64,000 bases of DNA, taken from assembly GCF_001039355.2 (NCBI RefSeq), contig NW_019775498.1, positions 290,312 through 354,311 of the forward strand, given 5' to 3'. The position numbers were made by a program, and so were the translations under genes. Below, piece by piece: positions 35,506 through 47,392 of the stretch; the first letter of the stretch is position 1, and each line of letters starts with the position of its first letter. The notes under the pieces are model-generated. The model did no database searches, was not told the origin of the DNA, and saw nothing but the letters and a program-made list of their open reading frames with translations. Source of the DNA: Lingula anatina (Eukaryota; Brachiopoda; Lingulata; Lingulida; Lingulidae).

Positions 35506-37212
35506 CTCAGGTCACCAGAAAGCAAACTAAGAAAAGTATTTTACCGTGCCAACAAAGATAACCTAGTCTTTTACATGTTTCACGATTTGTGTTTATGATG
35601 AATCTGTAAACACACCAAGAAGTTATATCTCCCGCTTAGATTGAATATTTTATTCGTAATTTAACTAGTTAATCTGTTCATTATGTTAAGATATATATTT
35701 GAGTCATACACTTGCAACCAAAATACCAATTACGGAATGACAATGCACCAATTGTATTGTTGTTATTATATTATATTGTACAAAGTCATTATAATCTACG
35801 TACCAAGACAGAAATGAATTGAATATAAAAGAACGTTTGACTACATTAAAACAAATAAAACAAGAGATAACAAAATAAATTAGAGAATACTTTTATATAC
35901 TTCCTTTCAGGAAGTCACTGGGGATGGTAATAGTTTCATATTGATTGCATATAACAGATCAATGTCTAAAAAATACACAGACTTGGCCAGAAGTAAAGGA
36001 GATGTACAATTTTGGTGTCACTCAGGATGGGACCAAGCGTTCTTGTGATGAGGCAGATATTAAAAAGTAATACTAGTGCCCCATTCAAGAAAGAATATAT
36101 GAAAGTGTCAAATCAAAGCTTTAATGCACTTCATTATAATATCAACCCGACAAGATTGGACGAGGGAAATTTTGTATCATACTCTAAAAATTACTCACAT
36201 ACATTGTAATTTATCCCCTAAACTGGACCAAACAGTAGTACCAAAATTGTAGAAAGGGAACAAGACTTCTGTTACTTCATAGTTACCCAAACAGGATTGA
36301 TTTCTCCATGAGATATACACATTAAAGGTGCTATAACTGCGTTTTATAATCTTTATAAGTTTATAAGACTTTGTGAAACACCTCAATTAGTAGACGTAGT
36401 GTTGTATGTAGAAAGGAATAATTAAGTTACCAATTTTTATTAGACGAATAGAATCACAAGAATCTTTTAAAAAGGAATGGAAAACTCACATTTTTAAGAC
36501 ACTTTACTCATGAATTTTTAAATTTTACAATACAGAAACCTTGGATTTTTTACTTTTAATTACTGTTTATTACAATTTAGTCTAGCTCCGATTTATATAA
36601 TATATATCTTAATCATTTTCATCTATAAACTTCTTTGTACTTCATGTTGTACAGTGTATTGAACATTTTATGGATTTTAGACTTATGTAGTATGCATGTG
36701 AATTATATCGCAGGGCTACAGTCATTAAATCCGTCTTTGTGTAAACTTACTTTAAAATTATGAATAGCATAGTTTGGATTATATTACTATGTTACAGTCG
36801 TCTTATACACCATCGCGTTTCAATTGGTACTATACTATTTGGTACTACTATTTGGTCCGTTTCAGCTAATTAAGGATGGAATGGTGTTACTGTAATGATC
36901 ATTTAATATATATCACATTTATCAATTACAGTTGTAAGTCATAATTAAATAGGATGTATATACTTTCACGTTCAGCAATCATGCATTTTATCAATCATTT
37001 TACCAATCTAAATGTAACGTCGAAATATATGAATAGCTTACTTACGTAACAAACTGCGTCTTTTTATCCAAAATGTTGTACGGAAGGTAACAGAAGTATT
37101 CACGTCTGCTTCAGTATTTCACATCATCAGTTCAAACTGCATTTTAACTGTACCTTCCCAATCTCAAACCACCCCATAGTTACTTAATAGCCACTGTGTA
37201 GATTTTATATAC

Positions 37213-37380
37213 CAGGAGCAGATCCAGAGCTATTTACTGACAGTCTTCCAAACTATCTTTGTTGATTCATCCTCCAATTTTGACCGTCTTCCAACAGAAA
37301 AAAAATAGATATCGTCAATGTAAACTTGAAAATCTGATCGTCTTCCGGAAGACCCAGAAGACGGCCTAAATCCGCCCCTG
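37213..37380. mobile_element. 168-bp hAT-like MITE (unit D)
   Basis: Same insertion as at 28419, at the same place in the unit, so it predates the C/D split. Confidence 0.65.
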
Positions 37381-38635
37381 TATACTGTGTATATTACGAC
37401 AGCGCCACATTATCATAGCTATTCTCCATCAATATTGATATAGACCAGAACGTGTTGACTGTTGGGATTTACTGATGATATATCTGTCTAAGCGTGCAGC
37501 TAACTGGATCCTTACACCACGAGAAAATCACAATATAATAGAACCATATGCCATGGGGATAACATCCATCTTAGCTAGCTAACTTTAACCATGTATATAC
37601 AGCATGTATAAACAGCAAGGGATCATCACAGTACTAGAATCACACCAAGGGATAAAACCATCTCAACTAGAACCTACAAAGTCAGGTATAAACCCGTTAA
37701 TTCTAACATATTTATAAATTTGCCTCTTTTCTGCTTTTCTAATGTAATATTGCAACTATAATAAATGACACTATATGGCGGCATCTATGTATATATTCCT
37801 CCGTATATATATATATATATATATATTTCTCAGTTTTAAACGTATTTATCTGACAAATATCAGAACTGCTACGTTATATGAATATTAATCATTTATTATG
37901 TAGTCTCAGATTTGCCCACATTTGATTTTTTGTTTTTGGGGGTGTATTATATCACAAAAGAAAATCATTGCTGAACTTAGAATAAAAAACATAGCATTAA
38001 ATAGACAGCAGAGAAGAAAAATATGAAAAAAAACAACTTACAAAAACCATTGCAAATTATTCACATTAAAAAAATTTAATAGAAATCAATAAATTTTGGG
38101 AACATTTTGGGAAAATCCAGTTAGGCAGATTTTGGGAAGAAACGCCTTATCTTAATATCTTAATATTGAAACACACATTGTCACTCACCACGTGCATAAA
38201 AAAAACATAATTTCAACTTCCCAGGAAATAATAATAAAATCCTAATTTTCGAAAGGGGCATGCTCTATTGACATACAAAACTACTGAAAACATTTACGGA
38301 TACAAACATGGAAAGACAATCAATGGGCAAAAGAGGCCAGTGTTATGTGAAATAAAATGCAACTATTATTTAGAACTGATATCATATAATATTATATAAA
38401 CTTGTTCAGTTTACTCTTTCAGAATATACTGCAAAACATCAGAAGCGCACTTTCAAAGCAGGTAGTTGAACGACACGTTGCATTTTTCTAGCATCTTTTC
38501 TTTTTTTTCATTCTTTTAATGTAAGTCAGATTCTGCATTTAAATCAAATTTGACAAATACATTACACTACACTGCGCATTGCACATATACAGTACATTAT
38601 CAATCCTTTATCTTCGGTGTAACTTCAGTTTATAA

Positions 38636-39253
38636 TACCCCCGTCACACTTATTCGGAATCAGCAGGAATGAAGAAGAATGAGCCTGAACGAAGAATTTT
38701 TAAAATTCGGGAAAAAATTTCAAATTGACCTTAATTATTGTAAGAGTACCGTTGGAATACTCAGAATGCGCTTGAATGATGAGTGCACTTTCGACTTTAT
38801 TAGCTCTCAAAAGCAGTTCGAATGTAGTTGGAAAACTAGGAATATTTATAATGCTGTAAGAAGGCAGAAAGAATATTTAGAATGTACTTTGAACGGCGCA
38901 CTAGTGTAGTTCGATTGCTGGCAACATTAATATTTCAGCTCATCCGAGGCACATTCGAAACGTTCTGGCGGGATATAAAATCCCCGTCAGAATACAGGCG
39001 GAATGATTAAGAATGGCGTCTGTGCATTCCAGGATATTCGAAGAGCATTCTAAAAACTTTCTAAAAATTCTGAGTGCATTCCAAATATTTTTACCCATTC
39101 TTGTGGCCGGCTGGAATGTTTTTGTCATGTCAAAAACTTTTGAAGTGCATTCCAAGTGGAAATTTATCGCAATATCCCTACAGTATTCCAACTACATTTG
39201 AGCTGCTTTCCGACGGCATTCTTGCTCACTCCGCCTCTAGTGTGACGGGGGTA
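38636..39253. mobile_element. 618-bp DNA transposon, PIF/Harbinger-like target site
   Basis: The ends are TACCCCCGTCACACT and its inverse. TAA (38633-38635) and TTA (39254-39256) flank it; units B and C read straight through (GTTTATAACGG). A 3-bp T-A-rich target duplication is usual for PIF/Harbinger elements. Inside are many GAATGC/GCATTC words and no transposase, so it is non-autonomous. Confidence 0.75.
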
Positions 39254-40691
39254 TTACGGGATTGCTAAAATTTTATTCATCCTTATCATTTGGTATGTTT
39301 TCTACGACACGTTTGTAACAGAGACGTTTTCATTTAATAAATTCTTATTCTTTGATATTTTTCTGTGACTCGTGAAAAACAGACACATTTAAACTTAATT
39401 AACTAATTCTTACTCCTTGGTATTTTCTACGGCTTGTCAAGAACAGGAATGGGTAAGAATTACGTGATTATTTTTTTCTATCAACAACAATAGTTGTTTA
39501 CAACCAATATATAAGGCTGTTAAGCATTTTATTATTTCTTACTCTGTGGTTTCATTTGTACATCACAAGACCAGATATTGTATGAATGTGACTAATTATT
39601 AATATGGGATTCTTTGGCATGTTAGAACAGGGGTGCGTATTTTGGTCAATTCGTACTTTTTGGTACGGTTTCATTGACGCGTCAATCAGATAGGTGTTTT
39701 CATACTATCAGTTCTTGCTGCATAATAGAACGAAACCTGCATTAGTTTATTTGACACTAATATGGAACCAGCTTGTGCGTTATTCTCTCAGCAGTAGTTT
39801 TTATTTGACTAATCGAATTTATCACTGGAAGGAAGATAAGACGGTTAACGGCGCCACTTCGCTTCAAATGATGTCATGATTGAGAAAGATTTTGAACTTT
39901 GCTACTTGATTAGTAAACAAAAAGGAACTGTTCAAAGAAAGATAAATGGAACACCTGCATGTGTTTGTTTGTTGAAGGGTTTTAGTTATTTAGGGTAGAT
40001 AATTGTGAAATAATATATTTTACTTACGTTATATATATAACGTTGTTTGTTACATAGTTGTCTGGCCAACTTATTTTGCAGGTGTCTATGTACGACTTTA
40101 ACGTACACAATGAGAAATACTGTATTGATAGTGTGTTTTTGTGAAAAATCAGTTATATAAGCCACATTGAATTGGTTGCACGTAGTTTGAGGAATCAGTG
40201 CTAATCATTTCGTATCAGCAGGGAATTTTGTTTTAAAAATAACCCATCTGTATCTGATTTTCAATGGTATCCAGTTTTTAAAAACTAGCAATAAGATAAG
40301 AGCCAAACATATACATTAATTTTTGTAAGTTCGGCTTTATAATTAACTGATACTATGAAGATATTTTTCTTGTGGCCTCTAGAAAGATCAAAGAGTCACT
40401 CTCGACTTCAAGAATATACGACGAAAAACGTTATTCTTGACGTTTAAATTAATTACCAGATTCGATCCACCATCCATAGACCTTGGTTACTTGAATGGTT
40501 ATTTGGCGCTAACGTGCCATACTTGGAGAACGGGAGATTAAACCAAAAGAACCTTTTGTACTCATTTTATCAGACATATTAAATCTGACAATCCCACATT
40601 CATCGCCCACCATTCTAAAACACCAACCTCATCACATATGCAACACATCCACCAATCACACGTTCTCAAAATGCTCCTCCCCTTACCAAAA

Positions 40692-40788
40692 CCAATCATA
40701 TTCTTCTCAAACTGATACTCCCCTTGCCAAAGCCAATTACAGAACGCGATATGAGATGCCGATATTAATATGCGACTGCACTATAAAA
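40692..40788 (+). promoter_or_regulatory. Promoter of small gene at 40891
   Basis: CCAATCA at 40692-40698, CCAATTA at 40733-40739 and TATAAAA at 40782-40788. The distance from TATA to ATG (109 bp) is the longest in the family. Confidence 0.65.
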
Positions 40789-40890
40789 GAAAGAATAAAT
40801 ATAATCCAAATATACGGGCACTTTTAGCTGTTTCCAAAAGATACATCTTGTCTTAGCAGAAGTTCATACTGCAGAAAAGAGTTTAGCACA

Positions 40891-41112
40891 ATGGCCGACG
40901 CGAAAAAACCACAAATCATCCATTTAGGAACCTATGAACCTGGCAAGTTGCCGTCTAACTGGAAGGAGTACTTTCTTCAAAGTCATTGTGGGCAGTGCAG
41001 AGCAGAAAAATACGTTGTCGGGCCCGGCAAAGTAAGAGTTGAAGTCGTGTGTTATTGTAATGTAGGGAACGTGAAGAATACGCAAGCCAATCCGTCATCT
41101 CCTACATTCTAA
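40891..41112 (+). CDS. Small HCCC-family protein, class 1-like (73 aa), no myristoylation start
   Basis: Single-exon gene in unit D. It starts MADAKKP, so the Met-Gly motif of its class 1 relatives is missing. The rest is clearly class 1: Thr14-Tyr-Glu-Pro-Gly-Lys, Leu-Pro-Ser, then His32, Cys36, Cys54 and Cys56 (H-x3-C-x17-C-Y-C), with an extra Cys33. The tail is Asn-Thr-Gln-Ala-Asn-Pro-Ser-Ser-Pro-Thr-Phe. No membrane segment or signal peptide. If the others are membrane-tethered, this one would be soluble. Function unknown. Confidence 0.75.
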   Translation: MADAKKPQIIHLGTYEPGKLPSNWKEYFLQSHCGQCRAEKYVVGPGKVRVEVVCYCNVGNVKNTQANPSSPTF

Positions 41113-41259
41113 AAAGAAGTGATTCCATTTATTGCAAATTATCCGGAATACAGATTTATAAACTCTATATTAATTGATACTAATATTTTATGCTTTGAAC
41201 AGTCAATTATGTACCCGAAGAGCTGGAAACATTGGTAGCATTTTGGCAACAGTCTTAAT

Positions 41260-43416
41260 GATTTTGAAGAGACTAGCGCACTGGCCAAAAACTAACAAAT
41301 AGAGTTGAACTTCTTCGACAAATAAGCTGGCCAAGAACTAACCAATAAAGGGTCTTCTATGACGAATAAACTGACCAAGAACTCATAAATTAATTATCTT
41401 CAACGACAATTTAACTGGGTAATTTCTTAGGAGTAAATTACCTTCTACGAATAAACTGGCCAAGAACTAACAAATAAATGATCTTCTACGACAATTAAAC
41501 TGGATAGAATTCTATGAAGAATGAGATGACAGTGTTACGTTATTGGTGATGAATTAGTAACAGTAGTACCGGGAATGGGACAGTAATGCAAATTTACAAC
41601 TATTCACATGAAATAATAAAAGACATATCAGTGGGTGGTTTAAACTTGCATTCACGTCACAACTATAGACAGCCAAAACTGATCTAATTCACCTGTACCT
41701 GAATCAGAATTGTAAACACGATAACCAATACAATTTCTATGTAAAAAGTGCACTAGTGTTTTAGCTACTTTGTTTTCAAGAGTACGTTTATCTCCGTTCG
41801 GTTGAATTTAAATACAAAATTAATTCCGACCCAAGGCTTCGGCAATTATCTTCTTTTTTTTCTAAAAGTTCCAAATGTGCGCTTTTAATTCATAAAAAAT
41901 ATATCAAAATCGCTACATGTAACTTAATGCCATATCGGCTCCGTGAGAAGTTCTTATTTTCTCCATTCATATCAACAGCACAAAGAGAACGTATGCAAGT
42001 TGAGCTAACAAACTGTCGTGAAATTGAGTCCACAGATGCGGTGATTATAGAATAATACATGTACCAGAAGGACTATACAAAACCGCCGATGGACAATTTC
42101 TTTGTATAGGACTTCGAAAGTTGACATTTCATAACATCACGAAAGACTTACCTTTAGTGAATATGCTACAGAACACCGTGCCCTGTGTGCTGCTAGCTAA
42201 TATCGCCAAGGGGGCCGTTTCGTCACATCCGGTCCAATCAAACGGTATAAACCAGCGATCATGATAATCTGATATGCTTCAAAATGTTGGTCGTGTGTCA
42301 GAATCCAGGGGTGGATCCAGGATTATTTAAAGGGGGANGATTTTGAAGAGACTAGCGCACTGGCCAAAAACTAACAAATAGAGTTGAACTTCTTCGACAA
42401 ATAAGCTGGCCAAGAACTAACCAATAAAGGGTCTTCTATGACGAATAAACTGACCAAGAACTCATAAATTAATTATCTTCAACGACAATTTAACTGGGTA
42501 ATTTCTTAGGAGTAAATTACATTCTACGAATAAACTGGCCAAGAACTAACAAATAAATGATCTTCTACGACAATTAAACTGGATAGAATTCTATGAAGAA
42601 TGAGATGACAGTGTTACGTTATTGGTGATGAATTAGTAACAGTAGTACCGGGAATGGGACAGTAATGCAAATTTACAACTATTCACATGAAATAATAAAA
42701 GACATATCAGTGGGTGGTTTAAACTTGCATTCACGTCACAACTATAGACAGCCAAAACTGATCTAATTCACCTGTACCTGAATAAGAATTGTAAACACGA
42801 TAACCAATACAATTTCTATGTAAAAAGTGCACTAGTGTTTTAGTTACTTTGTTTTCAAGAGTACGTTTATCTCCGTTCGGTTGAATTTAAATACAAAATT
42901 AATTCCGACCCAAGGCTTCGGCAATTATGTTCTTTTTTTTCTAAAAGTTCCAAATGTGCGCTTTTAATTCATAAAAAATATACCAAAATCGCTACATGTA
43001 ACTTAATGCCATATCGGCTCCGTGAGAAGTTCTTATTTTCTCCATTCATATCAACAGCACAAAGAGAACGTATGCAAGTTGAGCTAACAAACTGTCGTGA
43101 AATTGAGTCCACAGATGCGGTGATTATAGAATAATACATGTACCAGAAGGACTATACAAAACCGCCGATGGACAATTTCTTTGTATAGGACTTCGAAAGT
43201 TGACATTTCATAACATCACGAAAGACTTACCTTTAGTGAATATGCTACAGAACACCGTGCCCTGTGTGCTGCTAGCTAATATCGCCAAGGGGGCCGTTTC
43301 GTCACATCCGGTCCAATCAAACGGTATAAACCAGCGATCATGATAATCTGATATGCTTCAAAATGTTGGTCGTGTGTCAGAATCCAGGGGTGGATCCAGG
43401 ATTATTTAAAGGGGGA
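41260..43416. repeat. 1078-bp near-identical duplication across a single N
   Basis: 41260-42337 repeats as 42339-43416 with a handful of single-base differences seen by eye. The two copies meet exactly at the N at 42338, which points to an unresolved assembly overlap or two haplotypes placed end to end. Confidence 0.85.
41278..41520. repeat. Imperfect 44-bp tandem repeat, five copies
   Basis: Units begin CTGGCCAAGAACTAACMAAT and contain CTTCTACGAC. Repeated again at 42357-42600 in the duplicate copy. Confidence 0.75.
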
Positions 43417-45077
43417 TACCTTTTTCTTTTAAGAACGACTGACCTCATATGCAAAGCTAATCCTTGGGGGTTCTGTGTTTTGGAGGCCAAACGGTGCCAT
43501 TTGGTGCAGTTTAGAACTGTGATTCAGCTCTTCGAGAGGGGAATATTGGTGTGATCGTTTTCCAGAAACCGAAGGGGAACCCCCTGACACACGTTACAGG
43601 GCATTTACTGTAGTCTTGCTTCGTGTTACTTTAAAAGAAACTATTTCTAGAACAAGCATGCATGCTGATCCCTTGCGCCTCCTCAACCCCCCTTTCCGCC
43701 ACCACACAGGCACACGTACAACACACGCGACGAAAATGTTTATATGTTACTCTCTCTTTTCTTATTTTCCTAGAAACACAAGCATTTTTGACAAAAGTTG
43801 ACACAATATAGCGTTACCGCGCTGACGAATGTGTTAGAGAAGACAAGCTCCATTTGATCTTGATGTGCCGAACATCCACCGTATAACAAGATCACTTTGA
43901 AAAATGTGTTAGAGAAGACAGGTTTCATCAGATTGTGCTATCCCGAATTCTGCCGAGAACATGGAACAAAGCACTCGCGTTGACGCCACATTCTTCAGCT
44001 CAGATGTTAACTTGATGCATTAACTTGTCGCACGAATTTGGAAATATTGATCCAAGGGCTCAGTGGCATGAATTGAATCTAACGTTCTATCTATACATAT
44101 CTTTATACATTTACCTCCACACAACAGTCTTAAATATCGAATAATGTTTGGCACAAATAACACCGCTCATTTTAAACCATTGCTTGTTAAAGCGCAACAA
44201 CTCAATGAGATGTTCTTGTTTTATTGCGTCAAAAACAGCTCAAAGCCGCCGGTTTTCCGGCTTTCAACAAAAAAAAACTGTGCCAATTGTGAAGTTTACA
44301 CATAGTGTTTCAAAAATAGTCAAAATTTAAGTTACTACGTGCGCCTCAGCATTTTTGCTGCACATCAAGCCGCTCTTGCCTTATGGCTGCTAACACGATA
44401 TTCTGTCGTAAAGATATGTATCTGAGTTGTCCCGTATTGCAGGTGATGTTAATCTTTATTAACCTGAACACAGCGTCTCCTGGCGCCTTGATGAGCGTCG
44501 TTAGGGAAGGGTGGCTGGAGTTGATTGACGTATTAAGAAGACTGAACACACTGCCTCAGTTGGTATATAGATAGGCTACATGTGATTGTAAGCATCGGTA
44601 ATTTAACGTAACGGAATGCACGCTTTTGATGACACGTAACACGCACACAGCACACACCATGCACACACGCACGCACGCACACACACACACACACACACAC
44701 AGCCTGTGATTAACCACTGGCCCAACTGCTAATGCCGGTAAAAATCGCACTGGGCCAGAATTTCTGAAAAATAGTCCGACCAGTGGAATTTTTATCATCT
44801 GTAAAATGTACTCCAACCTGCTTTGTAAATGTACAGGCCAAATGTTCAAGTCTTTTAAAATAACATTTTTAAAATTCCTTGTTTCTGATAAATTTGGAGG
44901 AAGCCTGTTTAATCTCAATTTTCAATTTAAGTTTTATTTATTCATTTCTGAATTTTGGTTCGGGCCGTGCAGTACCAGTAAGTTCTCAGATCCTCGTGCC
45001 CCAGATGGCATGGGAGTTGAAAATTATTTGGCACAGACTATACATGTGCTGAGAGTATACACGCACTAACAGCACAC

Positions 45078-45108
<31 letters not shown>

Positions 45109-46370
45109 TGCATGCATTCAGACCACTGTTCATAAACACCCAGGCACAAACTGAAACAGCACACACAAGCACGAATGTAGGCCTACATCACGCGCGCATG
45201 AGTGTGCCTATTTTTCACATCGCACTCTGTAAATCATATACTTCGGATTTTTGATATCTTGTTTAATTTTGATTTCATAAGTCATGCAATTGACACTGGG
45301 AACAACACACTGTATTAATACTTCAGTTTTCGTTTTATTGACAATACTTCATCTTAGAACTGTCAACTTGAGTCTAATTCACTTTTAAACTTGTCGTTAA
45401 ATCTGGCCCAGATCTCATGAATTGGCTAAGCACAGACATTACAAATGAGATATCAGAGAGCCCTTTGATGTGTGATCGGAATCTGAAGACTACCAAATGC
45501 CTTACTTCAATCAATTTACTTTGAAGAAGATCTCGCTGATGTGTCCATAAAACGCAGTGAAGACATCTCAAAGCAATCAAAGACAATTTAATATTAGACG
45601 TCATGATAGTATCGTAATTTCGTGAAGCCACGGTCTGCTGCTCCTGGTCAGGTGACGAGATCTCGTCACTGACTGAGATGTCACGTTACTCATTCACATA
45701 TATTTCTCACTTCCCCGCAAATGTCATGCGGCGGTCAGTAAATACTCCTTTTAACATTCAGTAGTCACATGTGCATATCAATAGGGCGCTAACAAGATTA
45801 TCAAATTGCGATTTCACATTCCCATTGACTTGTGTGGCTGCATGTCGCCGTTTCCATGGACGTTTCATTGACAACTGATTGGGGTTCCAGTAAAAAAAAA
45901 GAGCTGTATTTACTATTAATAAGTTAAACTAAACTGACACTTTCCAACACTCGTCTTGTCAAACATTGGCAAACTTGACTTCAAGTTCTGGCGTTTTGCT
46001 GGGTGTGCTATAATCACCTTAATCTTAACATATGTATATGTAAATGCTGCATATACTGGGTATATTAATATACATGTAAAAGTCAGCATTATCAATACGA
46101 GCCACGCTCACCCCCACCCCCCACCCTATATGCACACGCACCTTGTGTATACCGACATATGCAATACTTATGATAACGATGAACTTATTAATTAGTTCTG
46201 TTCTTCGTCGTTAATAGAATTAATGTCAGTAAATAAACAATAAAAATAAAGTTTTGTCATCCTGACTAATACAGCTGTTCGTATGATGCACACGGCCCAG
46301 TCCCATAATGACATTAAATGACAAGTGCGTGCTATAATCTTAATGACATGATATAATAAGCATATAATTT
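43417..46370. other. Intergenic stretch without a recognised gene
   Basis: Short frames only, none with family features. (CA)n tracts lie at 44669-44700 and 45075-45108. It probably contains the downstream flank of Wnt11, but its mRNA end could not be placed. Confidence 0.4.
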
Positions 46371-46487
46371 AATTTAAATTATTGTTTTTCTTTTTATCAA
46401 GAGCTTATAAAATATGTAGGTTTTACCTCCAATATTTCTGTGACTTTTATAAGCTCTTGATAAAAAGAAAAAACAATAATTTAAATT
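46371..46487. repeat. Foldback hairpin, 42-bp arms
   Basis: 46371-46412 and 46445-46487 are inverted copies with one extra A, separated by 32 bp. It could be a MITE remnant or a hairpin RNA source. No clear target duplication. Confidence 0.85.
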
Positions 46488-46801
46488 GATACATACAGAG
46501 CTAATGAAACTCTTCTCTCATATAATTTAAGTTCCATTAAAATTGACATATAAGTTATCACTACTGATGCATAGTGGTTTTTAGTTCACGTGATAACAAG
46601 GCATCTTCACATTTCAGCACATTGCCGTCTTCTATAGCTGTATAGTTTACATTGCATAGAATACATCATTGCGTTCACAAAGTCGCGCAACTTAGGCGAA
46701 TACAGAGGTTCAACTGAGGTACATAAAATCTTTAAACGTACAAATTGTTCGTGTTCTAGCTACAGAGTAACTGTAAAACTTCCCCAGCAATCCGCCATTG
46801 G

Positions 46802-46952
46802 TGACGTCACATGGTCCTGACGTCATGTAATGCTAAAAAAGCGACTCCTCAGTTCTATCTGCATGTAGTGCACATCAACGATTAAGAACGAGAACAACAA
46901 ACAGTGAATAGTTTACATGTATCTGCAACACGACTTTTAGCACATGACGTCA
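46802..46952. promoter_or_regulatory. Three full TGACGTCA (CRE) sites
   Basis: TGACGTCA at 46802-46809, 46818-46825 and 46945-46952. Each is the full palindromic site for CREB/ATF proteins. They lie 440-590 bp beyond the Wnt11 stop. Confidence 0.5.
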
Positions 46953-47320
46953 CTTTTCGTCCTCCTGTTTCCCACACTAAGAACACGGGTATACGTGTAG
47001 CATACTGAATTCAGACAACTGTTTGAAAGCACCGGTAAAATTGCCAAAATCAATGTTTTCACTTTTGACCTGTCAGGTTTGGCAGGCGGAATTAAATAAG
47101 ATGCATTAAAGTGAAAATGCTTTTGCAGTGTCTTTGTCTGGATTTCTACGTGTAGTATTGGCCGTGGAGTAGTATCAGCCTGTCTACTTGGCGGCAGCTG
47201 AGTATCGTCTCTGAAATTCTGACAACAGCGGTTCCAGTTTTCCACATATCACAGTCATACGTCTGTACACATAATCAGAGTACACAAAAAACTATACTGC
47301 TCAGTAAGCACAGTGCCAGG

Positions 47321-47390
47321 TCATTTGGCCTTGACCTTGACCAGACTTGACCTTAGCCTCGGTATCATTTTCATCTGACCTTGACCCGAA
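47321..47390. promoter_or_regulatory. Cluster of nuclear-receptor half-sites
   Basis: AGGTCA is followed by three TGACCT copies within about 70 bp, just after the Wnt11 stop codon. It may be a simple TGACCT-type repeat rather than a response element. Confidence 0.3.
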
Positions 47391-47392
47391 CA

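Larger units (their letters stand above)
28090..36890 (+). repeat. Segmental unit C (about 8.8 kb)
   Basis: Collinear with unit B and, in its first half, unit D. It carries an intact class 1 gene (31448) followed by a frameshifted class 2 copy (31832), showing that the ancestral unit held both gene classes. Relative to B it has extra DNA near 33280-33840 and 36410-36690 and the hAT-like insertion at 28419. Confidence 0.8.
36895..41520 (+). repeat. Segmental unit D (partial, ends after the small gene)
   Basis: Collinear with units B and C up to the small gene at 40891, whose product is more diverged. Beyond it, similarity is limited to CCAAGAACTNAnnA words near 41280-41510 that recall 26119 and 34491. 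It carries the 618-bp insertion at 38636. Confidence 0.7.
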
